A stretch of DNA of 37,333 nt, from contig JAGLUW010000033.1 of NCBI GenBank assembly GCA_023134145.1, forward strand, positions 1-37,333, given 5' to 3'. The first letter of the stretch is position 1, and every line of letters starts with the position of its first letter. This DNA comes from Sulfuriflexus sp. (GTDB taxonomy: Bacteria > Pseudomonadota > Gammaproteobacteria > AKS1). The notes under the pieces were generated by a model that ran no database searches, was not told the origin of the DNA, and was given only the letters and a program-made list of their open reading frames with translations. This document shows positions 12,182 to 20,944 of this stretch, one piece after another. A program made the position numbers and the translations under genes.

Positions 12182-15022
12182 GTGACGGGTGAGACCGAAC
12201 AACGCGAGGAACGGACTGCCGAGGTTAGCGCTGAAGCGGTGTTGGAGTTGGTGCACCAGTTGGCGCTGGAATTGCACCCACGGCGTAAACGTTCCCTGCG
12301 CGTGACGTTGGATAGCACGCTGGATCGCGAGCTGGGTTTTGATAGCTTGTCCCGGGTGGAGTTGTTGCTGCGTCTCGAACGCGCTTTTGAGATCAGCCTG
12401 CCGGAACAGTTGCTGGCGAGTGCTGAGACTCCGCGCGATCTGTTGCGGGCGCTAATCTCGACCGGTGCTGCGGGACGCCGTGAGCCATCGACCCAGATTA
12501 TGCCGATGGAAGCGCTGGACGATCTGGAGGGTGTGCCACACGCCGCAGGCACGCTACCGGAAATGCTCGACTGGCATGTACTCAACCATCCGCAGCGCCC
12601 GCACGTTTATTTGTACAGCGGGGGGGACGAGCCAGAGGTAATCAGCTACGCGATGCTGGCGGATGGTGCGCGCGCCAGTGCAGCTGGCTTGCAGGCGCGG
12701 GGCCTGCTGCCCGGCCAGACCGTGGCCATTATGTTGCCTACCAGTCGTGACTACCTGTTCAGTTTTTTCGGTATTCTGCTGGCCGGTGGTATCCCCGTCC
12801 CTATCTACCCGCCGTTGCGCCCCTCCCAAATCGAGGATCACCTGCGTCGTCATGCGGGTATTCTCGTTAATGCTCAGGCGGTTTTACTGATCACGGTGAC
12901 GGAGGCTCAACGGGTAGCACGTTTACTCAAGGCGCAGGTCGACACGTTGCGCGCGGTGGTTACTCCCCAGGAGTTGGTATCCTCCGTTGGCGCATTTAGC
13001 GGGCCGCCGCTTCAGCCACAGGATGTCGCCTTCCTGCAATACACCTCGGGTAGCACCGGCCAACCCAAGGGTGTGATTCTGACTCATGCCCACCTGCTGG
13101 CCAATATCCGCGCTATGGGCGAAGCGGTGCAGGCCGACTCCACTGATGTCTTTGTTAGTTGGTTGCCCTTGTATCATGACATGGGATTGATTGGTGCCTG
13201 GTTGGGTAGCCTGTATTACGGTATGCCACTGGTGCTGATGTCGCCGTTGGCGTTTCTGGCTCATCCGCAGCGCTGGCTGTGGATGATCCATAAGCACCGC
13301 GGCACCCTGACGGCGGCGCCCAATTTCGCTTATGAGTTGTGCCTGAGTAAGGTGGACGAGCGTGATCTTAAAGGACTCGATTTGAGCAGTCTGCGGCGAG
13401 CCTTCAACGGCGCCGAGCCGGTTAGTCCTAACACGGTGCGGCATTTTACAGAGCGTTTCGCCCCCTATGGTTTTCGCCCCCAGACGATGGCGCCGGTCTA
13501 TGGACTGGCAGAAGCTGCGGTGGGTCTGGCCTTTCCATCCCCCGGTCGTGGACCGAACATCGATCGCATCCAGCGCGAGCCGTTTGCATCCCTGGGGAGG
13601 GCGGTTCCGGTCGAGGCAACAGAGCCACACATCCTTGAGTTTGTCGCCTGCGGCCAGCCACTACCGGGCTACCAGATCCGCATCGTCGACACGGCTGGGC
13701 ATGAGCTGCCGGAACGCCAGGAGGGGCGACTGGAATTCAGGGGGCCATCCACCACCAGTGGTTATCTTCGCAACGCGGAGGCAACCCGGAACCTGATCGA
13801 TGGGGCGTGGCTGGATTCTGGTGATCTGGCCTATGTCGCCGAGGGTGAGGTTTATCTAACCAGCCGGATTAAGGACGTCATTATCCGCGGCGGGCGAAAC
13901 ATATATCCCTATGAGGTGGAGGAGGCGGTGGGGGATATCCCCGGTATCCGTAAAGGATGCGTGGCGGTATTCGGTAGCCCGGGTTTCGACTCCGGTACCG
14001 AGCGGGTGATCGTCGTTGCCGAAACCCGCGAGGCGCAGACAGCCACACTGGAAGCATTGCAGGCCCAGGTGCGGGAGGTCGCGACTGACCTGTTAGGTAT
14101 GTCGCCTGATGAGACGATGCTGGCGCCGCCGCACACGGTGTTGAAAACTTCCAGTGGCAAGATCCGCCGCGCCGCTGTGCGCGAACTGTATGAAGAAGGC
14201 CGTATCGGCCAACGGCCACGCTCCGTATGGTGGCAGGTTGTGCGCCTTGCCCTGGCCTCATTGCGACCACGTCTGCGCAGTGGCTGGCGGCGATTCGTCG
14301 ATACGGCTTATGCGGTTTACGCACATATTATTTTCTGGTTGCTGGCGCCCCCAACATGGGTGCTGATCGCACTGTTGCCCAGCGCCCGTTTGCGCTGGGC
14401 AGTGATGCGCCAGAGTGCGCGGCTGCTGTTTCGCCTGACCCGCGTGCCATTGCGGGTAGAAGGCCTAGAGCAGTGGCGATCGGATCAGGCCTGTGTGATT
14501 GTCGTCAATCACGCCAGTTATTTGGATGGGGTGCTGCTGGTGGCGACGTTACCCAGCGAATTTATTTTTGTGGCCAAAGCGGAATTGGCTGAACAATTTA
14601 TTCCGCGTCGATTTTTACGGCGCATCGGTGCCGTGTTTGTGGAGCGGTTTGACAAGCAGCGCGGGGTGGCTGATGCCAGGAATACCGTGCAGACGATCCA
14701 GGCCGGCCGATCATTGGTGTTTTTCCCCGAGGGCACCTTTACGCGTATGCCGGGTTTGTTGCCGTTTCACATGGGCGCCTTTGTTGTCGCCGCTGATGCG
14801 GGTGTGCCCGTGGTGCCGGTAACGATCCGCGGTACGCGCTCGCTGCTGCGGGGCGATTCACGGTTTCCGCACCGCAGCGTGGTGCGCGTCAGCATCGGGG
14901 CGCCGATCCTGCCGACCGGTATCGACTGGGCCGCTGCGCTAACGCTGCGCGACTCGTCCCGTGCTGCCATATTGCAGCATCTGGGTGAACCGGATCTGGC
15001 GCGGGAGACACCGCACGTATGA
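12182..15022 (+). CDS. ACP - acyl-adenylate ligase - PlsC acyltransferase fusion
   Basis: From GTG 12182 (six bases after AAGGAG) this is 946 residues; ATG 12164 and TTG 12101 in the same frame are weaker starts. Domain order is as follows. An acyl carrier domain occupies about 14-95, with GFDSLSRVEL placing the phosphopantetheine serine near residue 55. An AMP-forming acyl ligase runs from about 125 to 680, with YTSGSTGQPKG at 287-297. A membrane-associated linker contains two hydrophobic stretches. A PlsC-type acyltransferase follows with NHASYLD (777-782) and FFPEGTF (about 847-853). The protein could activate a fatty acid, hold it on its own carrier domain and transfer it to lysophospholipid, a job like that of E. 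coli Aas but with the domains in reverse order and an added ACP. That pathway is inferred. It is GC-rich and has an acyl-CoA synthetase gene downstream. Confidence 0.85.
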   Translation: MTGETEQREERTAEVSAEAVLELVHQLALELHPRRKRSLRVTLDSTLDRELGFDSLSRVELLLRLERAFEISLPEQLLASAETPRDLLRALISTGAAGRREPSTQIMPMEALDDLEGVPHAAGTLPEMLDWHVLNHPQRPHVYLYSGGDEPEVISYAMLADGARASAAGLQARGLLPGQTVAIMLPTSRDYLFSFFGILLAGGIPVPIYPPLRPSQIEDHLRRHAGILVNAQAVLLITVTEAQRVARLLKAQVDTLRAVVTPQELVSSVGAFSGPPLQPQDVAFLQYTSGSTGQPKGVILTHAHLLANIRAMGEAVQADSTDVFVSWLPLYHDMGLIGAWLGSLYYGMPLVLMSPLAFLAHPQRWLWMIHKHRGTLTAAPNFAYELCLSKVDERDLKGLDLSSLRRAFNGAEPVSPNTVRHFTERFAPYGFRPQTMAPVYGLAEAAVGLAFPSPGRGPNIDRIQREPFASLGRAVPVEATEPHILEFVACGQPLPGYQIRIVDTAGHELPERQEGRLEFRGPSTTSGYLRNAEATRNLIDGAWLDSGDLAYVAEGEVYLTSRIKDVIIRGGRNIYPYEVEEAVGDIPGIRKGCVAVFGSPGFDSGTERVIVVAETREAQTATLEALQAQVREVATDLLGMSPDETMLAPPHTVLKTSSGKIRRAAVRELYEEGRIGQRPRSVWWQVVRLALASLRPRLRSGWRRFVDTAYAVYAHIIFWLLAPPTWVLIALLPSARLRWAVMRQSARLLFRLTRVPLRVEGLEQWRSDQACVIVVNHASYLDGVLLVATLPSEFIFVAKAELAEQFIPRRFLRRIGAVFVERFDKQRGVADARNTVQTIQAGRSLVFFPEGTFTRMPGLLPFHMGAFVVAADAGVPVVPVTIRGTRSLLRGDSRFPHRSVVRVSIGAPILPTGIDWAAALTLRDSSRAAILQHLGEPDLARETPHV

Positions 15023-15115
15023 GATGATTTTACTTCGATGAACAGCGCGGTAACGCGATGGTATTGGAATAACTTAATAAGTAGAGTGTGTGAACGTCGG
15101 CACGACGGAGGCTAG

Positions 15116-16972
15116 ATGATGAGCGGACTATCAGAGCACGGTGCGAGTGACCTGCAGTTGGACGTTATTGATCTGGATGAGGCGGGAAGCTTGCCCGGCT
15201 TGTTCCGACAGCGGGTGGCGCGAACCCCGGATGCCATCGCTTACCGCCAGTACGATGCGGACGACGGAGAGTGGAAAACCTATACCTGGAAACAGATGGC
15301 CGGTTTGGTGGCGCACTGGCAACAGACGCTGGCCAACGAGGAATTGGCTGTTGGCGATCGGGTCGCGATTCTGCTCCGCAACAGTGTGGAGTGGGTATGT
15401 TTCGACCAGGCCGCACTTGCACTGGGCCTAGTGGTGGTGCCGCTTTATACCACCGATACCCCTGACAATATCGCTTACATTCTTGCGGACGCCGGTGCCC
15501 GCTTGTTACTGGTGGGTACGCCGACGCAGTGGCAGTCGCTGGCGACAAGCCGAACCACCTTTCCCGAACTGCAGCGCGTCTTGTGTCTGAGTGCGGCCGA
15601 TCCATCCGATACCATCCTGCGCAGCGTACCTGCATTGCCTGCGTTAACGGAGGAGCCTGTCGGGGAAACGGTCAGCCGCGCCGCCGGCCCTGATGAGTTG
15701 GCCACCATCGTCTATACCTCGGGTACCACGGGGCCACCGAAGGGGGTGATGTTGTCTCATCGTAATATTTTGTGGAACACCCATGCCGTGCTGGAAGCGA
15801 CACCGGCTTATCGGGAAGATGTGTTCCTGTCGTTTTTGCCTCTCTCCCACACCTTCGAGCGCACCGTCGGTTATTACTTGCCGATGATGGCCGGCAGTTG
15901 CGTGGCCTATGCCCGCTCGATCCAGACGCTGGCAGAGGATCTGGTGACCATTCGTCCCACGGTGCTCGTCTCGGTACCACGGATCTACGAGCGTGTGTAT
16001 GCAAAGATCCAGAAGAAGCTGGCGGACAAGGGAGGCCTGGCGCAGGCACTATTTCGGCAGGCGATCGCAATCGGTTGGCGACGCTTTGAAGCAGAGCAGG
16101 GCCGCGGGGCGGCGCCGACACTCGGTCAGCGACTGTTGTGGCCTTTGCTGCGCCACCTTGTGGCAGAAAAAATTATGGCGGGTCTGGGTGGGCGGATTCG
16201 GATCGCAGTCAGTGGTGGCGCGCCGTTGACGGAAACGATTGCCCGGTTTTTTATCGGCCTCGGCCTGCCGCTACTGCAAGGCTACGGTCTGACCGAGGCC
16301 GCACCGGTGGTGAGTGGTAATTGCCTCGACGACAACCTGCCGTCCTGCGTCGGTCCACTCCTGGTGGGTGTGGAAATCTCGTGGGGGGATAAAAATGAAC
16401 TTCTGCTCCGTTCGCCGGGTGTGATGTTGGGTTATTGGCAACGGCCGGAAGCGACACGGGAAGCCATTGATGAGAACGGTTGGTTGCATACCGGGGACGT
16501 GGCGGAGCTTGTTAATGGCCACATTTGTATTCGGGGACGCATCAAGGAAATTATTGTCATGTCGACCGGCGAGAAGACCGCGCCGGCAGATCTGGAACTC
16601 GCTATTAGTCTCGATCCGCTGTTTGATCAGGCCATGGTGGCGGGCGAGGGCCGGCCCTATCTGGGCGCTTTGCTGGTACTGAATCCGGACGCATGGCAAC
16701 AGTTCGCAGCGCAATTAGCACTGCGTGCCGATGATCCGGATTCGCTTCAGAACAATGCGCTCCACGAGGCAGTGTTGACCCGGCTTGCCGAGCGGTGGCT
16801 GCATGGTTTTCCGCATCATGCCCAGGTGCATGCGGTCTGTCTGACGCTGGAGCCCTGGACGATCGAAAATGGATTGATCACGCCGACCATGAAGTTGAAA
16901 CGAACCCGCATTGAGGAAAGGTTTGTAAACGAGATCGAGGGAATGTATGCCGGGCATGCTTCGTCGGTTTGA
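15116..16972 (+). CDS. Long-chain fatty acyl-CoA synthetase (AMP-forming)
   Basis: The 618-residue enzyme activates fatty acids through an acyl-adenylate, usually to CoA. The P-loop-like motif YTSGTTGPPKG is at 200-210, followed by SFLPLSHTFERTVGYY, the conserved core VSGGAPL, and QGYGLTEAAPV. The adenylate-binding segment ENGWLHTGDVAEL and the linker GRIKEIIVMSTGEKTAP are typical of the FACS branch. The last residues MKLKRTRIEERF probably carry the catalytic lysine. The start ATG follows CGGAGG. The gene lies 93 bases after the ACP-ligase-PlsC fusion and probably shares its transcript, together forming an acyl-lipid module. Base composition is GC-rich, and the shift to AT-rich sequence comes within 70 bases of its stop. 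Confidence 0.9.
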   Translation: MMSGLSEHGASDLQLDVIDLDEAGSLPGLFRQRVARTPDAIAYRQYDADDGEWKTYTWKQMAGLVAHWQQTLANEELAVGDRVAILLRNSVEWVCFDQAALALGLVVVPLYTTDTPDNIAYILADAGARLLLVGTPTQWQSLATSRTTFPELQRVLCLSAADPSDTILRSVPALPALTEEPVGETVSRAAGPDELATIVYTSGTTGPPKGVMLSHRNILWNTHAVLEATPAYREDVFLSFLPLSHTFERTVGYYLPMMAGSCVAYARSIQTLAEDLVTIRPTVLVSVPRIYERVYAKIQKKLADKGGLAQALFRQAIAIGWRRFEAEQGRGAAPTLGQRLLWPLLRHLVAEKIMAGLGGRIRIAVSGGAPLTETIARFFIGLGLPLLQGYGLTEAAPVVSGNCLDDNLPSCVGPLLVGVEISWGDKNELLLRSPGVMLGYWQRPEATREAIDENGWLHTGDVAELVNGHICIRGRIKEIIVMSTGEKTAPADLELAISLDPLFDQAMVAGEGRPYLGALLVLNPDAWQQFAAQLALRADDPDSLQNNALHEAVLTRLAERWLHGFPHHAQVHAVCLTLEPWTIENGLITPTMKLKRTRIEERFVNEIEGMYAGHASSV

Positions 16973-17040
16973 TTATGTTGTACGAAATATAGAACGCAAT
17001 AGATAGTAGAAGATAACCTGATTGAATGAGGTATTTAGCT

Positions 17041-18048
17041 ATGAGTACGACAACAGAATTACAACAGACCATTAATGACATGGTTGATGATACGCGAGGT
17101 GTTTTGGCAATCGATGAAAGCTCGCCAACCATCGCAAAACGCTTTGCAGCGATCGATGTAGAATCCACTGAGGAAAATCGTCGTCATTACAGAAGCGTAT
17201 TATTGAGTACACCTGATCTTGGTAAATACATATCGGGTGTGATCCTGTTTGAAGAAACACTGGGTCAAAAAAATAATGAGGGAATGTCTCTAGCGGAATT
17301 AGCCTGGCAACAAGCTATCGTTCCAGGCATCAAGGTCGATAAAGGCAAAGGGCCATTGCCCAGTGCGCCTGGCGATTCAATTACCTATGGTCTGGATGGT
17401 CTGGCAGAAAGACTTGAAGGATACAAGGCGCAAGGAGCGCGCTTTGCAAAGTGGCGAGAGGTATATGCTATTACCGATACAAATCCTAGCTGTTTGGGGC
17501 TCCATGCCAATGCAGAAATGCTCGCGCGTTATGCCGCAGTCTGTCAGGCAGCAGGCATAGTTCCTATTGTTGAACCTGAAGTATTAATGGATGGTAATCA
17601 CGATATAGATCGATGTGCAGAAGTTACTGAGCATGTATTGCATTCAGTTTTCCATGCTTTGCATAAGCACCATGTCAGTCTGGAGCACATGGTACTCAAG
17701 CCGAATATGATAGTGCCCGGTATAGACCTGCGCACCGCCGACCCGGAAGAAGTCGCCAGTGAAACACTCAAGGTGCTTCGACGAACCGTACCTGCAGCCG
17801 TCCCCAGTATTAACTTTCTCTCGGGGGGGCAGGGTCCGGAAGAAGCGACTCGTAATCTCAACGCCATTAACCGGTCAGCAGGGAACGCCCCGTGGCAACT
17901 GAGCATTTCCTATGGGCGTGCATTACAACAACCAGCCTTGCATGCCTGGCTGGGTAAAGCAGAAAATGATGCCGTGACGCAACAAGCGCTGTTGAATCGC
18001 GCCAAATTGAATAGTCTGGCCAGGCAGGGAAAATATGAGAGTGAATAA
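17041..18048 (+). CDS. Class I fructose-bisphosphate aldolase
   Basis: From ATG 17041 the protein has 335 residues, the usual size for this family; an ATG five codons earlier lacks a ribosome-binding site, whereas GAGG precedes 17041. It cleaves or forms fructose 1,6-bisphosphate in glycolysis, gluconeogenesis and the Calvin cycle. Diagnostic segments are GVLAIDESSPTIAKRF (20-35), KVDKGKGPLP (98-107), AKWREVYAI (136-144), PIVEPEVLMDG (175-185) and MVLKPNM, whose Lys220 forms the Schiff base. The final SLARQGKYESE is also typical. Many bacteria use the zinc class II enzyme instead, so a class I gene is worth noting. Base composition returns to moderate AT here, marking the right edge of the GC-rich block. 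Confidence 0.95.
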   Translation: MSTTTELQQTINDMVDDTRGVLAIDESSPTIAKRFAAIDVESTEENRRHYRSVLLSTPDLGKYISGVILFEETLGQKNNEGMSLAELAWQQAIVPGIKVDKGKGPLPSAPGDSITYGLDGLAERLEGYKAQGARFAKWREVYAITDTNPSCLGLHANAEMLARYAAVCQAAGIVPIVEPEVLMDGNHDIDRCAEVTEHVLHSVFHALHKHHVSLEHMVLKPNMIVPGIDLRTADPEEVASETLKVLRRTVPAAVPSINFLSGGQGPEEATRNLNAINRSAGNAPWQLSISYGRALQQPALHAWLGKAENDAVTQQALLNRAKLNSLARQGKYESE

Positions 18049-18084
18049 ATATTTTGCAGGTTTAAGTTGTTAATAGGTCAGGTT

Positions 18085-18834
18085 GTGAATAGAAAACATT
18101 TTTCAGTCATACTATTGCCTGTACTAATTATTTTTCTTTTCACCCATAAAGTAGTCGCTATGTCCGAAACATTAGAAGCAGTCATTATTGAACCCGCAGG
18201 AAATCCGCAGGCAGTTGTTATTTGGTTACATGGTTTAGGTGCAGATGGTTATGATTTTGAACCTATCGTGCCGGAATTGGGTTTACCAGATGATGCAGCT
18301 ATTAAGTTTATTTTTCCGCATGCACCTGAAATTCCTGTAACGGTTAATGGCGGTTATGTGATGCGCGCTTGGTATGACATCGCGGCAACGGATCTGGGTG
18401 AGCAACAAGATGCAGAAGGTATAAAGCGTTCACAGCAACAATTAATTAACTTGATAGAAAAAGAAATCGCGCAAGGCATTCCTGCTGAGAAAATAATATT
18501 GGCAGGGTTCTCGCAGGGCGGTGCGGTTATATTACAAGTGGGCTTGCGTTACCCACAGCGGTTGGGCGGCATTATGGTGTTATCAAGTTATGTACCGCTA
18601 TCTGAAACATTGGCAGCAGAAAAACATTCAGCCAATCAGAGTGTCCCCATTTTTTACGCACACGGTGAAGAGGATGACATTATTCCGATTAGCTTCGCTG
18701 AGCAGTCACGTGATTTATTATTAGCGCAAGGCTATAAAGTTGAATGGAGTAGTTATGCCATGCCGCATGCAGTGGTACCTGATGAGATTGATGCGATTGG
18801 TGTTTGGTTGCGTAAGGTATTGGAAATTAATTAA
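18085..18834 (+). CDS. Secreted carboxylesterase/phospholipase
   Basis: The protein has 249 residues from GTG 18085; TTG 18067 is possible. The first 25 residues (NRKHFSVILLPVLIIFLF core) look like a signal peptide. They precede the point, MSETLEAVI, where cytosolic relatives normally begin. The body has the carboxylesterase oxyanion motif WLHGLGADGYDF, the nucleophile elbow GFSQGG (Ser143), HGEEDDIIP carrying the acid, and MPHAVVP with the histidine. Enzymes of this family hydrolyse short to medium esters and lysophospholipids. The same signal-peptide stretch survives in a remnant at 12003-12101, with an in-frame gap, which supports its being translated. It follows the aldolase by 36 bases and may be cotranscribed. 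Confidence 0.87.
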   Translation: MNRKHFSVILLPVLIIFLFTHKVVAMSETLEAVIIEPAGNPQAVVIWLHGLGADGYDFEPIVPELGLPDDAAIKFIFPHAPEIPVTVNGGYVMRAWYDIAATDLGEQQDAEGIKRSQQQLINLIEKEIAQGIPAEKIILAGFSQGGAVILQVGLRYPQRLGGIMVLSSYVPLSETLAAEKHSANQSVPIFYAHGEEDDIIPISFAEQSRDLLLAQGYKVEWSSYAMPHAVVPDEIDAIGVWLRKVLEIN

Positions 18835-18861
18835 TACTATTCGATTTTGTGCGGGCTTATT

Positions 18862-19467
18862 TTATTTTCGCCAACAAAGTATTCGGTTATTGGCGGGCAT
18901 TTCATAATCATTGCTGAGTGTTAGGCTGCACTGCTCGGCTAATTTATTTAGTTCTTCAATGTCACGAATGCCACTTAACGGGTCGCGTTGTTTAAGCCAT
19001 TGATCGAAACGAGCATTACTTTCGCTCGTAAATTTCCCATTGTAATTAAAAGGCCCATATAGGCAAATAACAGCAGTATCTTCCAGGCAGTTTTTTAAGC
19101 CTTTAAACATAGCCTCAACGGCTTGCCATGACATAATGTGAACCGCATTGGCACTAAAGACGGAATCGTATTTTTCATTCGGCCACGGGCTCGATAAGAC
19201 ATCGAGCTCAATTGGTTTGAGACAATTTTCTAATTTGGCTTCATTGAGCCAAGCATTGATACCTGCGAGCTCTGAATCTCGATCACTGCATTGCCAGTTT
19301 AAATGTTTTAAGTGTTGTGCAAAGAAAACGGCGTGTTGTCCTGTACCGCTGCCAATTTCTAAAACGTTATTTACCTTAGAGAATTCTTGTTTCAACACAT
19401 CAAGAATGACATGTGTATTTTGTTCACAAGATTCAGAGAAAGGTTTATTCATTATATTTGTTAGCAT
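18862..19467 (-). CDS. DUF938-family SAM-dependent methyltransferase
   Basis: The 201-residue protein has the start FSESCEQNTHVILDVL, motif I VLEIGSGTGQHAVFFA (about 36-51), an acidic SDRDSE at the second strand, and NAVHIMSWQAVEAMFKGL in the middle. These are hallmarks of the DUF938 methyltransferases of proteobacteria. GPFNYNGKFTSESNARFDQWLK is another signature. The target molecule is unknown. ATG 19467 is used here, but ATG 19452 (MNKPFSES) is equally likely, as neither has a ribosome-binding site. It runs convergently with the carboxylesterase, and a terminator for the upstream lipoprotein gene separates it from that gene. Confidence 0.88.
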   Translation of the reverse strand: MLTNIMNKPFSESCEQNTHVILDVLKQEFSKVNNVLEIGSGTGQHAVFFAQHLKHLNWQCSDRDSELAGINAWLNEAKLENCLKPIELDVLSSPWPNEKYDSVFSANAVHIMSWQAVEAMFKGLKNCLEDTAVICLYGPFNYNGKFTSESNARFDQWLKQRDPLSGIRDIEELNKLAEQCSLTLSNDYEMPANNRILCWRK

Positions 19468-19477
19468 TTTAGAGTAT

Positions 19478-19512
19478 AAAAAAAGCCGACACTAAATAAG
19501 TAGTCGGCTTTT
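19478..19512 (-). terminator. Rho-independent terminator after the glycine-zipper gene
   Basis: AAAAGCCGAC (19481-19490) pairs with GTCGGCTTTT (19503-19512) around a 12-nt loop. On the minus strand the stem is followed by a seven-T run. It lies 20 bases beyond the lipoprotein stop codon. Confidence 0.8.
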
Positions 19513-19532
19513 ATGTGATTTTAAATTAACGA

Positions 19533-20003
19533 TTAATTAACAACACGCCATTTACCATTTTCTCGACAGGCTGTTCCAGTTGCAGTTTCACGCTTGCCAT
19601 CAATAATGACTTCGGTGGTGTAGTCGCGACATGGGCCACTGTCATTTGCATAGGTGCGTGTTGGTGTTACTGAATATTCATTGCCACTATCTGGGTTGCG
19701 CCAAGTGCTTGCTTGATTGGTCGGTGTAGTTTCAAAAGCTTGGTTAGCACGGTAACGATCATTATCATCCATGGTTTTACCAATCTTGCCGCCGAAGTAA
19801 CCGCCAATAATCGTACCGGCAATAATAGCTGCTGTTTTGCCACGGCCTCCACCGACATTAGAACCTAATACACCACCGATAACTGCGCCAACCACTTGGC
19901 CAGTATCTTCTTGGGTTGGCGAAGATTGGCAACCAGCAAGAGATAGAGTGAATATTGTAGCGAGTAATAAATTAGTTAATTGTTGGCGTGTTTTCATGGT
20001 CAT
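19533..20003 (-). CDS. Glycine-zipper outer membrane lipoprotein (17-kDa antigen type)
   Basis: This 156-residue protein is taken from ATG 20003, which lies four or five bases after AAGGA; ATG 19997 is an alternative. A signal peptide ends in lipobox LAGC (Cys25). After a short linker comes a glycine zipper, about 36-75, with GxxxG spacings such as VVGAVIGGVLGSNVGGG and IAGTIIGGYFGGKIG, which should insert in or pack against a membrane. The C-terminal part (YSVTPTRTY ... CRDYTTEVIIDGKRET ... ACRENGKWRVV) resembles the domain found in Rickettsia 17-kDa antigen and RcpA-type lipoproteins. A structural envelope role is likely. It has its own terminator downstream. Confidence 0.85.
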   Translation of the reverse strand: MTMKTRQQLTNLLLATIFTLSLAGCQSSPTQEDTGQVVGAVIGGVLGSNVGGGRGKTAAIIAGTIIGGYFGGKIGKTMDDNDRYRANQAFETTPTNQASTWRNPDSGNEYSVTPTRTYANDSGPCRDYTTEVIIDGKRETATGTACRENGKWRVVN

Positions 20004-20080
20004 TTTCCTTGGAGCATTAAGGTTTAAATAATATGACCCAGTATAGCTGACACAGTTCAATGTTGTCTTTGCTGTTACGA

Positions 20081-20095
20081 ATGTTTATTAAACAT
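20081..20095. promoter_or_regulatory. Perfect palindrome upstream of the FecR gene
   Basis: ATGTTTATTAAACAT has 7-bp arms around a single T. It lies in the 213-bp region between the divergent lipoprotein and FecR genes, where an operator could serve either promoter. The binding protein is unknown. Confidence 0.3.
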
Positions 20096-20216
20096 GATCT
20101 TGTTGGCCTTGAGATTGGCAGCAGATGTTACGGTAAAGTACTGTTATTATGTGTTGAATATGCAGCTAAAAGTAATTAAAAAGCAATAAATAGCTAGTTT
20201 ACAAGAGAATAGCGCT

Positions 20217-20939
20217 ATGAGTGAAATAAAATTATCTATAAAGCGTTCATTATTTATAGTGACATTGATGGTAACGGCTACTAGTAATTGGCAGGTCTTT
20301 GCCAAGACTCCTTTTGCGGGGAATATTATTCTTATTACAGGTAAGGCTATGGCCCTTTCGCTTGACGGACAACTTCGCGAATTAGAACGTGGTGAACCCT
20401 TCTATGCAGGTGAGACGATTACGACAGATAAAAAAGCGTCTATCACATTAAAATATTCAGATGGTGGAGTGATGTTGTTGCGCCCAGCTACCAAATTAAT
20501 TATTAAAAAATATAAATATACTAAAAAATTGGGTGGTCACTCTGTTATAAAACTTGTTAAGGGTGGTTTACGTACAGTAACCGGTGTTATTGCAAAACGA
20601 GACCGTGATAATTATAAGTTAATAACACCAGCTGCAACATTGACTGTAAGAGGAACCGATTTTACCATTCGGTTTTGTAACGAGGATTGTATCGATTTGG
20701 AGGCTTATGGTGCTCCTGCGCCAGATAATGGTTTATATGTTGGTGTAAATAAGGGCGGCATTGTATTAAAAAATTCAGCTGGTTCACAATTATATAAAGT
20801 GGGACAGTTTGGCTACATTGCTGGTACACAATTTAAACCGATTTTATTACCAGCTGCGCCAGCTATTTTTGTTATTGATAATTTGCCTGATCCAAAGAAA
20901 AAAAATAGTGATGGGTTTAAAGATAATGCCTGTAAATAG
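20217..20939 (+). CDS. Secreted FecR-domain protein
   Basis: The 240-residue protein has a signal peptide (1-29, cleavage after VFA) followed by a FecR domain at about 34-150. Typical elements are GKAMALSLDGQLRELERGEPFYAGETITT, then KASITLKYSDGGVMLLRPATKLII, and TVRGTDFTIRFC in the last part. Two cysteines close together (FCNEDC) may form a disulfide. This stand-alone type is secreted and is not the sigma-factor-regulating inner-membrane FecR; no sigma factor or TonB receptor is nearby. It may act as a periplasmic scaffold or binding module. The ribosome-binding site AAGAGAA supports the start. The coding sequence is AT-rich like its surroundings and ends 5 bases before the convergent thrB gene. 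Confidence 0.82.
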   Translation: MSEIKLSIKRSLFIVTLMVTATSNWQVFAKTPFAGNIILITGKAMALSLDGQLRELERGEPFYAGETITTDKKASITLKYSDGGVMLLRPATKLIIKKYKYTKKLGGHSVIKLVKGGLRTVTGVIAKRDRDNYKLITPAATLTVRGTDFTIRFCNEDCIDLEAYGAPAPDNGLYVGVNKGGIVLKNSAGSQLYKVGQFGYIAGTQFKPILLPAAPAIFVIDNLPDPKKKNSDGFKDNACK

Positions 20940-20944
20940 AATTT

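Noticed and set aside
12923-13630. A 235-codon frame on the minus strand inside the acyl ligase gene
   Set aside because: It overlaps the AMP-binding domain of the fusion protein, has no recognisable motif, and reads as low-complexity, His/Gln/Arg-rich sequence typical of an antisense shadow.
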